This document shows, piece after piece, positions 51,400 through 64,000 of a DNA stretch of 64,000 nucleotides (its first letter is position 1; every line of letters begins with the position of its first letter). Below the pieces are notes generated by a model that saw nothing but the letters and a program-made list of their open reading frames with translations, made no database searches and was not told the origin of the DNA. The stretch spans positions 15,171,501 to 15,235,500 of the forward strand of contig NC_079382.1 in the NCBI RefSeq assembly GCF_021018895.1, in the 5' to 3' direction. The position numbers and the translations under genes were made by a program. This stretch comes from Seriola aureovittata. Its lineage: Eukaryota > Chordata > Actinopteri > Carangiformes > Carangidae.

Positions 51400-51489
51400 T
51401 TTATAAAGCACAGGGTGGTTTCCTAAATATAGCAACCCAATCGGAAATAGGGAGGTGAGATCACAGTTTGTAAAGGAGGAGGTGATTGG
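51400..51489 (-). promoter_or_regulatory. promoter of the rho gene: TATA-like, MEF2-like and CCAAT elements
   Basis: Read on the minus strand, from upstream: CCAAT (51485-51489), an inverted CCAAT (ATTGG, 51437-51441), CTATATTTAG (51423-51432, a perfect MEF2 consensus), and CTTTATAAAG (51399-51408, TATA-like). Predicted start is near 51375, giving a 5' UTR of about 140 nt. Inverted CCAAT elements are known in mammalian RHOB promoters. Factor binding is inferred. Confidence 0.55.
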
Positions 51490-52152
51490 ATCTCATCAGT
51501 TTTCCCTTGTACAGAGGAGGGTCATGGACCACGAGGACCCACCCGATCCAGGATCAGCCAGAATCACCCAAATCTAACTGCATGATCATGCATTACGCGA
51601 CATTTTTTTGTAATTCGTATTTAAAGCGACTTCTATTATAAACTCATCGTCATTATAAACTCATCGTCATTAAAAACACAATGGCACACCAGGGACATTG
51701 TTTTAGCCTTTTGTTACTTTTGTTACCGACTCAACCTTTTCCGCAAAATTAAATTAGACTGTCCAATAAACATCCATTCAAACAACTTACTTCAGGGGGT
51801 ATCCAGCAGCAGCGTGAGTGCACATTTCGGGGGAAAGGATATGATACAGTGCTAATTCATAATGTGATGGATGACAGGTTGATAAGTACATTTAATACAC
51901 ATTGAAGCAAATGTGTGTTACGTTTACATGTAGTGTACAAAACGTACGTTGGGAAGGCAAATTTACATTGACATTGTTATACGCATGTCTACGCAGTTCA
52001 CGCTATTTACAGGGAGGGGGCACTGGCGTAGGCAAACTCTTAGCTTTGACTATCAAGCCTTGCTAAATCACCGCTCTCCAAGGAAACAAAACAATATAGA
52101 ATTGGGTTGACGGCGTGCAACAAGCATAGACCCTCTATCGACACGACAACGC
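51490..52152 (+). promoter_or_regulatory. shared upstream region and non-coding exon 1 of pum2
   Basis: This lies between the divergent rho and pum2 genes and has more CpG than the surrounding DNA. A donor GC|GTGAGT at 52153 marks the end of a probable non-coding pum2 exon 1, whose start is not determinable (perhaps near 52080). No TATA box was seen for pum2, as usual for a broadly expressed gene. Confidence 0.45.
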
Positions 52153-53723
52153 GTGAGTATATACTCTTTATTTGTCCACGTCGAAAGCAAAAGCTTTGTA
52201 AAGCGACTGCTTTGAAGGCGACTGCCGTGGTGTCAGTATTTCCCCTTTTGTTTAGCGGTTAAGGCCCCTCTGTTTGGAACTTGAAGGGGGGCCATGTTGT
52301 TTAGCCACTGAGTGTTTGGTTAATGTTTTAGCTCACACAACACCAACTAGGCAATTAGCGCCTGCTAGCACACACGTTAGCTATTTTGGTTTTATTTGTC
52401 TGGTTGCAAGCAGCCACTGTGGTATTTCGAGTCAAGAGAACAGCGTGTTTTCTGTCCAACGTGGGAACCCACAAGTTTACTGTAAAACAATGGCAAATTC
52501 GTGAATTTAACTTTGATGTCTAGCAATAATAAATGGCAGGCCCGCTGCGGTTAGCCTTAGCTGGTTCGCTAAGGATGTTGCTAATGCTCACGCCAATCCA
52601 GTAGTACTAGCTTACATTAAACATGTTCGATTTCCTCTAGTGTGAATAAATGAATTGACACAAATAATGATGGACAACAAGTGTACGACGTGCTAAGCCA
52701 TCAACAACTTAAAATAAACATTTACATCAATTCGTGGTTAAAGCCGCAAAGTTAGCTCCCTTATTAGCAGCGGACTTGCTGGCTAGGCTAGCTAGATTAG
52801 CCAGTTTGCTAAAAGGCTAGCACGTCGGTTTGCCACAACGACCAATAGGTAATGTTGGATGTAGCTTTGCAGCTCGTCCGATCATTTTAAAAGCCAGCCA
52901 CCGCTCACTATGGCTTAAATTGGTAACCTTAAGTGATTTGCCTTTAAATGTCCGTTTAGTCATTAATAACGTTACATTAATGGTAGCGTTACATTAGCTT
53001 TATGGTCACCAGCTAACACTAGGACGACGTTATCCACCTAGCATTCTAAGTAATGCAAGCCATCGACATCCCCGTTACTTGTTTTGTTCGTTCATCTCTC
53101 ATACGTATATTAACAAACTTTACATAAATTATACTTCCAATGTAGAGCTAATGCGCCGTCGATTAATAGGCAATGTAACTAAAATTGGATATTCAGGCAA
53201 CATTATTTATCGTTTCAATCTTTTCCCGTAGAACAGCCAAAGCATGGAGTTAGCTACACGGGAATTAGCCATGTCCCGGCGAATTAAATTATGTTGTAAT
53301 TGTCCATTCAGTATTTCTGGGTGCATCCGTTTCCTGAAGTCTATTCCAAAACTCGATTTATGTAAAGGCTCACAGAGTAATGACTGAGGAGGGCTAAATA
53401 TTTTAACTGACAGCTTAAACTTAAAACTTAAAACCCCATCAGGATGCAGTAAGCATCTTGTTATAGTAGGTGCTAAATTCATGTTGGCAGTTATAAACAG
53501 TAACTTAAATCATATATCTGAGTTATTTGTGTGACACAGTCACCCTCGTAGATTACCATGTCACTATGTTATAATGCAGATCAGCACAAATGGGTTAATG
53601 TCCTCAAATAAGGTTGCATATTAATGTCGTCATAATTAATACATTTTGTATCTCTAAAATTGATGCAGGTCAATTTGAATGACAACTATCATTTACTAAA
53701 TCATCATGTTGTGATTTGTTTAG
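52153..53723 (+). other. pum2 intron 1 (5' UTR intron)
   Basis: Between the probable non-coding exon 1 and the exon with the start codon (acceptor TTTGTTTAG at 53723). Many GCTAGC/GTTAGC-type words occur at 52300-52870, as is common in CpG-rich fish 5' regions. No gene or recognisable element. Confidence 0.5.
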
Positions 53724-53736
53724 GCTTTCCCGTGGA

Positions 53737-56700
53737 ATGAGCGTTCCATGCAGCATCCTAGGTATGAATGACGTGGCCTGGCAGGAGACAAGAGGTGGGA
53801 TGCTGCATGCAAATGGTGCTCCTGAGACTGGAGGTGTCAGAGTTCATGGTGGGGTGCCCCTAGTCTCAGTTGGGGGAGCTGTACAAGCTCCTGGAGTTCC
53901 ACATTTACAGGGCATGGATAGGGGTCCCAACCCTACCCCAGGTACCCCACAGCCTCCACTGAGTGGACGATCTCAGGATGACGCCACAGTTGGATACTTC
54001 TTTCAGAGGCAGCCTGGAGAGCAGCTTGGAGGTTGCACACCCAGCAAGCATCGCTGGCCAACTGGAGATGCCAATCATGTTGACCAGGTAAAGAGCCTTC
54101 ATCCAGAGACTGGTCATTGCAATGTAGGTTAGATTGCCTGACGGCAGTATTTTGTATCCCCAGAGGCCACAAGTTTCGTTGAATATTGTATCAGTTATTA
54201 GACCCATTGTCTTTTCTTTATGTATTATTCTTTGTGAAGAGGGGTGGCAGAGGGGTCGTCAATTTCTCTCATACTGCACATTGTTGCAACATGATTGCCT
54301 ATTGGACATATAGATTAGATAATGTCAACTTTGAAAGCAACAAAACTGAAATGAAGTTGAATTCAGCACTTGCATGCTGAATATGTTAAAACCACAGAAT
54401 AAATTGTTAGTGGGATTGTAACTGCTCTGTATCAGTTTGTGTTTGGACGCATTATGTGGTGTCGAGGCTAGACAATAACAGTCTGTTATTCACTCTGACA
54501 GGTCACATATTTCACATACTCCATTAATCTATGATGCTTTACACCAGGTGCCAGCCATTCATTAATTACCTTTTTTTCTAGATTTGTTTATTGAAGTTAG
54601 AGCACATGAAAAATGTCAGCAGCTTTAGTTGCCATGGGCTGCAGCAATACAAAGATTTAATGACAGTGTCAGTAAATACAAAACAACATTGCAAACAACA
54701 TAATTGCTCAGGGTGTAAGAGTTCCTGATTAAAACCAAGAACTTATTCGAGGGGAAAATGTAGGTTGCTAAGCAGGTTGCTTGCATCTGTAATTCTTGAA
54801 AATCCAGTTTGACGGGAGTTTATTGTGTAGAAATAATTTTATATATATTCATCAAAAGCTCTATTTTTTTTTCCTTCTGAAAGAAATGAAATGACACTAC
54901 AGGTAATTCAAAAATGTTTGTTGCTGAGAGAACACAGCAGACATAAGACATTAACTATAACCGTTAAAATAATTAGTCTATGAACTAGATATTTCATCTA
55001 ATATATTTCACTGGATGAGTCTTGAAACAAAAATGGAAATAATATTAGTTACACCTGAGTTGATGCTTTAATTTGTCTATAACAGTAATACGTTAATAAG
55101 GCTTTCTATAAAGGATGGTCTTGTTTCTTTACTCAGCAGAAATGAAGAGCAGAATTTAGAAAATTGAGAACTTCTTCACGATGGCAAACCTAAGTTTGGG
55201 TCCAAACACCGTTTGTATTCGCTTATCCCATCACACACTGGGTGAAGTGTAGAGTACACACTGGACAGATCACCTGTCTGTCACAAGGTGTGTTAAGATA
55301 GCAGTAGTACGGTGTCACAAAAAAAGTCTCTTGATTTGCAGTGGGCGAAGCATGTGAGGCCAGTGCTTTGGTCACTGCCTCAGCACAGCAGGGGTAAGAT
55401 AGTCACTGCAATAACTGCCCCGAGTTATAATATCCTATTCATGAGTTGTAGTATCCTTCCTGGATTAAAGGTGATGTTCCAACTGATGCCTGTAGCAACA
55501 CACCCAACTCACCTAACTTGCATGTCTTTGGTCTGTGTGAGGAACAAGGGAAAACAAATGAACTCCTTACAAAGAGGCCCCAAACTGTACCCTAGATTTG
55601 TAGTTTGAAGCCTTTTTGTACGAGGCATCAGTGCTAAACACTGAGCCCAACATGAACCTCTTGTTTTCCCAAATGTAAATCAGAAAGTTGATTTTCTTGT
55701 TTTTAACGTCTGTCAGACTTTTTAATAAATTCATTCAGTTTCATGCAGCATGTGAGATCTGGCTAAAAGAGAAAGAAAAGACAGTATGAATGAAGACATA
55801 TAAGATTTAAGACTTAAAACAATTTGTCAGAAATACTGAAGGTAGAAGAAGGCAAGAACCACCAACCACAACTCTTCATCGTTTTTGTTTTGTTTGTGGT
55901 TGTATTATGGTGATTATTTAGAAACTTCATGTTGAATGCTTCTCCATAGAACAGTAATCTTTTGTTGGCTGAGGGGCCTCTTGAAATATTTGGCTTTTAT
56001 TATTTCACAAAACCACAATGTTTGAGGTAAAACAAATCTTAAAAAACATATGTTAGTTTATTGTGAACCACAATGAGCAGAACGAATGTGATATATTTTA
56101 CAGTCTCTATTTCGTGGTCTTCCATCAGGTGCTTTTAGCTTTCTGTGTACAGTCTAGTAATTTTATTTGGATAGTGTTAAATCAAAATCAGTGGTCAATG
56201 AATTGTATCTCAAAAAGCTTTGTCTCCCCTTTGTCTCAGGTTCGTGCTGTGGATGAAATGAACTATGACTTTCAAGCCCTTGCTTTGGAGTCAAGGGGCA
56301 TGGGAGAGGTAATGGGGTTTTGGGTTTTTAACATTTTCTCCATTATAGTGCAGCAATAACCCAAAATGGATATCTTTATGAAACGCTACTGTCCAGGCTT
56401 GAAAGGTAGCTCTAAGTCATGTTTAGTTTGGTACTTTACAGAGATAAGATTGAGCTACAACAGAGCAGCTGTTGTGACCATTGGAAGAGCGAGAGACAAC
56501 GGCCAAATCGCAATGTCCCCCCTAAGCCCTGAACCCTCACAGACTTAATTGACATCACCTGGTGAGTGATTGAGTGCAAGAGGGTACAGGGGCTCAAAAT
56601 GATATAAAGAGGAATGGGACAGCACTTGTATCACGTTACCTTGATAACAGCAAAACATTTGCATTGAATTGTGGGTTTGGGATTTTCTGATTGTACATTT

Positions 56701-59700
56701 TTATCCCCTCCCATCTCTCCCTGATTTGTAAACAAAAAAATAATGTTGGACCAGATCTGATCCAATTTGGACATTTGGAGTTCATCATCATGTCATCACA
56801 GGACAAATAACTACACAATTCAGGCTCTGAATCATCGTTTGCCATTTTTACACTTCCGGGCTTACCCTGATAACCATGGCCACCCCGTGTTTAATGTCAC
56901 AATGGCATGAACTTTGGGTGATTCCCTCAGGCAAAGACTGCAGAAATGCAGACTTATAGAAAGTGTGCATAAAGGGCTCAAAACGTCTGCTGGGGAGCCC
57001 TCATTCCTTGAATGGTTTGACAGTGGGACAGTCCTAAATCCTCATGAACTTTCCGGGGACGCACCTCCAAGTCTGTGAGGGTGGACATTGAAATTTTGGC
57101 CAGTGCTCAAACAAACGCGAACCAACTCATACTTGTAAGCTTGACAGGGTTGTGTAGTAGGATTGAGACTACAAAAGTGCATATAGCCATATTCATTTGA
57201 GCATACATATGGACAGTGAACAAATGGATACTAATTCAGGGGTGAGTGATTTTAATTCGATTTTAAAAAGCAACTGTGCACTGAAGCAGTTGTAATCTTT
57301 AAGGATGAAACTGATAAAGTTCTCCATGAAGGAGCAAACTATAATATCTCTACAGCCACCCTCAAGTCTACCAACATAAGTGTTAATGCTCAGACAGATT
57401 TTGATGGACTATCATTTAAAGTGAGTGAACCAAGACTACAATAAAAACTCATATTTAAACTTAAAAATTGTGAACTAACCACCACACCTAAAATCACCAA
57501 ATTTTTAATAAATCATGAATGTTGATAATAATTACTTGGGCATCTTAGTGATGTGTAGAAAATGTTTAAATTTTTTTTTCTTTAGCTTTTGCCTGCAAAA
57601 AAGCTCTGGGATTCTGATGAATTGGCCAAAGATGGAAGGAAAGGGATGCTTCTTGGAGAGGAGTGGAGAGACAATGCCTGGGGATCATCTCGTGAGTGGT
57701 TTCTTTATCTTTTTACTGTTTTTGTCAGTAAAATCCTATTTTAAAGAATTTGTTCCAATTGTGTGATTGGAATGAGCCTTAATCATGTTTTGCATCGTTG
57801 CCTTTGTCTGTCTGGATTTTTTTTTTTTTTTTTTTTTAACCAAGCTATACCTTTTTATATACACAAATGTTTAGATATTTGATCACGGCTTTTCATTCAG
57901 ATCATTCAGTGTCTCAGCCAATCATGGTGCAGCGGCGTCCAGGCCAGAGTTTCCATGGGAATGGTGATGCCAATTCTGTGCTTTCACCTCGCTCAGAAGG
58001 TGGAGGCCTGGGGGTGAGCATGGTGGAGTACGTCCTGAGCTCTTCTCCTGGTGACAAGATGGATAGTCGCTACAGGAACGGAGGCTATGTAAGTCAAGAC
58101 TTTGTCTCATTTCTAACTTGAATTGAGGGGTTTCTCTTGCTTATTTAAACCTTATTCTCAAGGGTGGCATGTAGTCTTACCTAATCTATATGTGAATACA
58201 GGGTGGAGGAGATGCTGACCAAGATGGGAGAGAGAAGGGTGATGTCCAAGAGAAAATATCGCCCTTTGAAGAGGACAAGAGCCCAGAGATGAAGGTGGGA
58301 GAGGAGAGTGATCCAGCTAAAGCCAACGGAAGAGGTCTACTAAATGGCATGGACAGAGACTGCAAAGACTTCAAGTAGGTTTTCCTTTTTATGGTTTAAG
58401 CGAACAACCACCTATTTCTAGATGCAGCTAGTTGGTTTTGGCAAATTTTACGACACTTGAACATATTGAAAATGCCCACATTTGCATTGTGTTTAAATGA
58501 ATGAGGGAATAAAAATACGATGGCTTTTAGGTTTATTGATGTTTCTTGGCTTCCTGTCTGAGGCCAAGTTCTGTATTAACATGGCATTTGTGCTGATGTT
58601 GAACTTATTTGCTATCTAGTCCAACCCCTGGAAGCCGTCAAGCTTCCCCTACGGAAGCTGTGGAGAGGATGGGCCCCAGTCAGACAGGTTTGGAAATGAT
58701 GGGACAGCACCACCCCCATGGCCTCCAACAACAGAATCCCGCCCAAAACAAGGCCCCAGCTGAGGACTTCCAGAACCAGGAGGCCCAGAACATGGGAGGT
58801 ATGGAGCAGCAAGCCGGAGTGGAGTCCCTCCAGTTTGACTATGCTGGGAACCAGATTCAGGTGGACTCCTCAGGGACTCCAGTAGGATTGTTTGACTACA
58901 ACTCTCAGCAGCAGGTCTGTTGAAACAGAAAATCTATCTATTAAGAGATCTAACTGCAAGTTTGCTCAACAGATTGTGATCCTTTTTTGTTTGTTTGTTT
59001 TTTTTCAGCTGTTCCAGAGGTCTAATCCCCTGACTGTTCAACAGCTCACTGCAGCTCAGCAACAACAATATGCCCTGGCTGCAGCCCAGCAGCAGCATCT
59101 CGGTAAGTCCAGTTGCTGGCCTTATTCATGGTTTAGCACAACGTGGCATGTAATACAATTATAGTACTATGAGTCTGAAGATGTCTAGAGATCTGTATTT
59201 ACAGTTGCATAATCATTTGATTGAGATTTGATATGGAAATATAAATTACATGGCTTTTCCTCATATTTCCCAGCTGGCCTTGCTCCTGCATTTGTGCCAA
59301 ACCCTTACATCATTAATGCTGCCCCCCCTGGAGCGGATCCCTACACTGCTGCTGGGCTGGCAGCTGCAGCCACGCTTGCAGGTGATCACACAGCATTTTT
59401 TTCAGATCTTGTGATCTTTCAGTTTAAGCTCTCATTAAGAGGCCTGTGGACTTTTGATGCATAATGCAATTGTGTCAAGTTAAGTTTTAAAAAGTATTGT
59501 CTTCCTCAGTTGTATAAGAGGTGTATGCAACATCAAAATGTTTTCCTCAGGGCCCACAGTGGTTCCACCACAGTACTACGGAGTCCCTTGGGGTGTGTAC
59601 CCGGCCAATCTTTTCCAGCAACAGGCTGCATCTACTGCCAATCACTCAGCTAATCAGCAAGCATCCAATCAGGGACCAGGGCCTGGCCAACCACAGGTAG

Positions 59701-62700
59701 GAATTATTTATGTTCAGGATGCATTTCCAATAAACCTTCTGTAAAGTGATGTTCTCACATGTTTGGGTTGACTGAAATCTATTTTCTCATTTAGCTTTTT
59801 TAATATGAGTAATGGAGTCCTAGATCAACACACAATGACTTTGTTAAATATAAAACACTTGTTTGTTTGTTTTTTCTAAATGAAGGGTGTTCGTATTTGT
59901 ATGCATGTCCTTGATATCACATACTTCTATGCACCCATCAGAGTAAGCCACATTTGAATCAAAATGTGATGTCATTTGTGGAGTTGGTTGTTAATGTTGC
60001 TAGGCAGCTATCAATCAAATCTGATCAAACCAAACCCATGCAGTCCTGATAAAGTAGATTAGCTAAACTAACCGTGACTGTTCGCCATTTAGCCATAAAT
60101 ATTCAATACAAAATAGAAATACTCAAGATCTGAAACAAAGTTGTCAGGGGCTTCAATTACAGAATATGCTTGAGAGCTTTTAATCCAGTATTTTGGCAGC
60201 CTGTGGGTTTGACAGTATCAGTACCTCCTCCTCCAGGTGATGCGCACAGGAGCCAACCAGCGACCTCTTACACCTGGGCAAGGCCAGCAGAGTCAGCAAG
60301 AATCTCTAGCTGCAGCAGCTGCTGCAAACCCTGCATTGGCATACGCAGGAATGCCTGGTGAGTGGACCACCTTATACAAGCCAAAGATACTAATAACCAA
60401 ACACATTCATGTTTTGTGAGCAGGATTTTGGGGTTCGTATAACGGTACTTGAAACAACCATCCTTTTGATATGTTCTGTTGAAATATATATGTTCATTCT
60501 CATAATTATCACTGATTGAAAACGGTGTTTCTTCTGATTGAGGATAATTGTCACAACAAGATTTACAACTGCTTTATATTCAGTAATCTATAATTGCTCA
60601 CCTTTTTTGTCCCTTTTCTCCTCAGGTTATCAGGTGTTGGCCCCTGCAGCTTACTATGACCAGACTGGAGCTCTGGTGATGGGCCCTGGTGCCCGAACTG
60701 GTCTAGGTGGACCAGTTCGTCTAGTCCAGACCCCTCTCCTCATCAACCCTGCTGCCGCACAGGCTGGTAAGTACTGATTCATCTGTTACAGCAGATCCTT
60801 TTCGATATGTGACTGTAGGGCTTTGGAAAATACACTGCGAGTCAGTGATTGTCTAAACCCATTGTCGGCCATTCCCTCATTTTAAAGACCCTTGTTTTGT
60901 TCAATGAAGTTCTGCCTGCATAAATATTTAGGCATCGGGGTTAGACAAAACATTTATCTGAAAGTTCAGCTGTTCTCTGTGCGTAGTTTGTTTAGTAATG
61001 GCTGAAAGTCTTTTCGGCCTCTTTTGGTTCGCATAGATTTCTAGTGTCAGTCGCACTTAGTGGAAATAATTGTAGCCATTGAAATAAATGACATACCATG
61101 GATGAAACTTCAAGACTTGTACATGTGCTCATAATTGGAATGTAGGAGTGTGTCCTTTCAATGAAATGTCACTTAATGAAATTCAGTCCTCCTTTATGAT
61201 GTTTTACATGAAAGCCACACATCCACTCCTCCCTGTTACTTCTTTACAAATCTGGGCCATTCTGACCTGAGTTCTCCTTTCACCCCCTCACACTCTCCCC
61301 TCCACCAGCAGCTGCGGTGTCTGCATCTGGTTCTGGCAACAACATATCTGGTCCTCAAGCCAACGGGCTGTACCGCTCCATGCCTCAACCTCAACCCCAG
61401 CCGCAACAGCAGCAGCAGGCTCCCCCACCCAGCAGCGGCCTGCCCTCCAGCTCGTTCTATGGCTCTGGATCAGTCCCTAACACTTCTCAGAGCAGTTCCC
61501 TTTTCTCACACACCTCTGCTGCCCCACCACCACAAAGCTCCTCCCTGGGCTTCAGCAGCACCGGCGGTTCTCTTGGTGTGGGCCTGGGCTCTGCTCTCGG
61601 GGCCTTCGGCTCTTCTGGTCAGTGACTTGACTACAGGCTACACTACCATTTGAAAAAACTGTTTGTTTTAGGAGTCTGTTGTCTTACACTTGCTCTGTTA
61701 TTTCTTTTTCTTACAGTATCCAGCTCAACCAGTAGCAGTGTATCTCGCAGGGACTCCCTGTTGGCAAGTTCTGACCTATACAAACGTGGTGGCAGCAGTT
61801 TAACTCCCATTGGCCAGCCGTTTTACAACAGCCTGGGTTACTCTTCTTCACCCAGCCCCATTGGCCTGACACCGGGTCACTCCCCACTCACTCCTCCACC
61901 CTCTCTGCCCTCTTCTCATGGATCTTCTTCCAGCCTTCACCTAGGTAAGCCTAGTACTTAAGGTATTGAGCCACTTTAAAATTATGGATTAGATAAGACA
62001 TTTTGCACAGAAATTGTTTTTGACCTGTGTGGGGTAAGAGTATTGTTTGTTTTTTTTTTTTGTTTTTTTAATTCCTCAGTGTTAAATTCATTTTAAGGTC
62101 ATTAACTATGTAGTCCCAAAAGCAACAACCCTGTACTTCATAACATTTCATATTATGACCAACACCACAACAGCATCTGGTCATAGTTTTAATCACTCTC
62201 TAATCCTAGGTGGCCTGACGAATGGCAGCGGGCGTTACATTTCTGCAGCACCTGGTGCTGAGGCAAAGTACCGGAGCACCGGTGGTACGTCCAGTCTGTT
62301 CAATTCCAGCAGCCAGCTGTTCCCTCCGTCTCGGCCCCGTTACAGTCGCTCTGATGTCATGCCGTCCGGACGCAGCCGCCTACTGGAAGACTTCAGGAAC
62401 AACCGCTTCCCAAACCTCCAGCTCCGTGACCTCCCAGGACACATGGTGGAGTTCTCTCAAGACCAACATGGATCTAGGTGTTTAAAATGTGCTTTATTAG
62501 GGCATTTTAATCGGATACCTTAACACAGGGAGTGCATTTCCAAAGGGCAAGTGCAGTCGTGTAAGACAATGTGACTAATTTCTTTGTTTTCCATCTCTAC
62601 TCTTTCTCCCTATCTTGATTTTAAATCTTGCATCTAGATTTATCCAGCAGAAGCTAGAGAGGGCCACTCCTGCTGAGAGGCAGATGGTATTTGGAGAAAT

Positions 62701-64000
62701 TCTGCAAGCTGCATACCAACTGATGACAGATGTATTTGGGAACTACGTCATCCAAAAGTTCTTTGAGGTCAGGACTTTATCCAAGAGTTCATCCTGGTGT
62801 CAATTTAGTAACCACACAATATTAACTAGAACAGTGACTATGTGCAGTATTAACAGTGTACTTGGATTTGTGTCATGCAGTTTGGAAGCGCAGACCAGAA
62901 GCTGGCTTTGGCGACACGTATCCGTGGGCACGTCCTCCCCCTGGCTTTGCAGATGTATGGTTGTAGGGTGATCCAGAAAGCCCTAGAGTCTATTTCCTCA
63001 GACCAGCAGGTAATTGTAAGTGAGATTTCAATCCTTTTTAAGTAAAGTTTTGCAGACATTGTTTTATTGTCTTCTTTTTTTCAATATTAAATTTTAAGAT
63101 CATGACATCTGTTACAATTTTTCCCTAATTTCTTCATTTCAGAGTGACATTGTCCGCGAGCTGGATGGCCACGTATTGAAGTGTGTGAAGGACCAGAATG
63201 GGAACCATGTGGTGCAGAAGTGCATTGAGTGTGTCCAGCCTCAGGCCCTCCAGTTTATTATTGATGCCTTCCAGGGCCAGGTGGGTTTATCATTATGAGA
63301 AATGGCTCAGCTGCCAGTCATTCTCTGTGTAATCTACAGTTAGAGTTGGAGATGAAAATGTAACTGCTACTCAAACTTCCATTTGTCCTAGACCAGCCTC
63401 GCTAGTTCTTTTTAGAAGTGCATGTTCTTTTAAAGCTCCTCCATTAATAGTTTAAATTCAAGGTCATTTAAGTTCTCAAAGTAATTTGAATCAACAGCAT
63501 TGGATCTGCTTACAAGACCTTTTCATGAATCCAAATACCCTTATTTGGTTTGACTAGTGGCATTGTGTTATGTAAATACAAGAACATGATATGAAGAAGC
63601 AGCAAACGGATCAGACGTTAGTGAAACACGATGAAACTGCAGAAAATAGAATCAATAATCTAAGGGTTGTTCAATGTCTGTTATGCATGGAAAAGGAGGA
63701 GTTTTCCAGTAAACCTAATGTCTGTTTGTAGTTTTACTGTACATCAGTGGAATAATGAGAAACCATAGGCAGGGATGTGTATTGTCACCCATGCATGTGC
63801 AGATCAAGGACCCATATTTGAAAACATTGCTCCACAGTGCTAGTAGTACTCAAAAACACCTCAGGGGACATTTAAGATTCTCCTTGAGAATGCTTTATTC
63901 CACAGAAGAATCAGTATGAGGGTCTGTGGTGTAATGTTAGAGAAACTACATGTATATTGATCTCTTGCGTTGACCTCCTTTTGCAGGTGTTTGTGCTGTC
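53737..64000 (+). CDS. pum2: Pumilio homologue 2, 5' part (3' end outside window)
   Basis: Coding exons: 53737-54087, 56240-56308, 57586-57691, 57901-58088, 58202-58374, 58620-58914, 59009-59102, 59274-59381, 59551-59696, 60237-60357, 60626-60766, 61309-61617, 61717-61944, 62210-62477, 62638-62767, 62881-63009 (or 63015), 63143-63280, 63987 onward. About 1,000 residues are in the window. Pumilio binds UGUANAUA in 3' UTRs and represses or destabilises mRNAs in the cytoplasm. The start ATG ([15 protein letters not shown]) lies 13 nt into the exon that follows the 5' UTR intron. The N-terminus has the family words [39 protein letters not shown] and [11 protein letters not shown]. Gln/Ala-rich and Ser-rich low-complexity regions follow. 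The PUF domain starts at about 62370 ([13 protein letters not shown]). Repeats 1-4 show the RNA-reading triads S-R-Q (HGSRFIQ), N-Y-Q (GNYVIQ), C-R-Q (GCRVIQ) and N-H-Q (GNHVVQ). The gene is divergent from rho, as in human. Confidence 0.95.
54088..56239 (+). other. pum2 intron 2
   Basis: 2.15 kb between exons ending CAT GTT GAC CAG and starting GTT CGT GCT. It contains a LINE/SINE fossil at 55195-55655. The rest is AT-rich with no recognised element. Confidence 0.8.
55195..55655 (+). repeat. decayed teleost LINE/SINE tail in pum2 intron 2
   Basis: The segment reads in order 'cgcttatccca', 'gtacacactggacagatcacctgtctgtcacaagg', 'ctcacctaacttgcatgtctttgg', 'tgtgaggaa', 'aactccttacaaagaggcccc', and 'ggcatcagtgctaaacactgagcc'. 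These are the well-known words of a fish retroposon tail, in order and degraded. An unrelated stretch of about 150 bp (55295-55490) may be a later insertion. Confidence 0.7.
56309..57585 (+). other. pum2 intron 3, with possible mobile-element remnant
   Basis: 1.28 kb. The part at about 56455-57420 has more CpG and G/C than the rest of the gene's introns and looks foreign ('gagcgagagacaacggccaaatcgc', 'cttccgggcttaccctgataaccatgg', 'ctttccggggacgcacctcc'). I could not assign a family and found no coding frame or terminal repeats. The exon acceptor is TTTCTTTAG at 57585. Confidence 0.4.
61306..61311 (+). other. tandem NAGNAG splice acceptor in pum2
   Basis: CAGCAG precedes CTGCGGTG. Using the first AG starts the exon at 61309 (reads A-A-V-S). 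Using the second starts it at 61312 (A-V-S). Both are in frame, so isoforms differing by one Ala are likely. Confidence 0.65.
63010..63015 (+). other. alternative donor in pum2 adding Val-Ile between PUF repeats 3 and 4
   Basis: After GAC CAG CAG, both |GTAATT (63010) and GTAATT|GTAAGT (63016) can serve as donors. The longer choice adds V-I and is the stronger donor. The alternative matches the QQ-VI-S versus QQ-S difference that I recall between Pumilio isoforms. Confidence 0.65.

Noticed and set aside
55312..55608. 98-residue frame in pum2 intron 2
   Set aside because: It lies within a decayed retroposon tail and has no protein family features.

Overview
The window is vertebrate nuclear DNA, almost certainly from a teleost fish. 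Long genes with many GT-AG introns, teleost-type dispersed repeats, and the protein sequences all point to this. A percomorph-like fish is a guess. No bacterial or phage genes are present, so operons, ribosome binding sites and CRISPR arrays do not apply.

Layout. (1) 1-5884 is the 3' part of an apolipoprotein B gene, called copy 1 here. (2) 9058-24582 is a complete second apoB gene, copy 2: 28 coding exons and 3,789 residues. (3) 32598-47081 is a complete third apoB gene, copy 3: 26 coding exons and 3,308 residues. All three read on the + strand, separated by 3-8 kb of AT-rich DNA with decayed transposons. (4) 50645-51235 on the - strand is an intronless Rho GTPase gene of RhoB type. (5) From about 52.1 kb to the end is the 5' part of pum2 (Pumilio 2), cut by the window after PUF repeat 4. 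From memory, the human order is APOB ... RHOB - PUM2 with the same relative orientations, so this is a conserved synteny block in which apoB has become a tandem array.

The apoB copies encode the scaffold protein of triglyceride-rich lipoproteins made in liver, gut and, in fish, the yolk syncytial layer. Copies 2 and 3 each keep a signal peptide, the N-terminal lipid-transfer (vitellogenin-like) module and a very large exon coding beta-strand and amphipathic-helix belts. They also share a TATA box and an HNF4-like site at nearly the same spacing. The copies have diverged by different internal losses. Copy 3 lacks part of the alpha2/beta2 region and the 3' third of the beta2 belt, where exons are fused. 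Copies 1 and 2 lack a hinge that copy 3 keeps, and they share blocks of near identity that suggest gene conversion.

I see no new multi-gene system. The points most worth checking are a 24-nt microexon in copy 1 that encodes a furin-type site and has a decayed relic in copy 2, a separate RMKR motif in the N-terminal module of copy 2, the reciprocal domain losses, and unusual residues (Thr41 and a CVLM tail) in the Rho protein.

Exon boundaries were placed by eye, using splice consensus, reading phase and comparison between the copies. Nothing was confirmed with transcripts or database searches.
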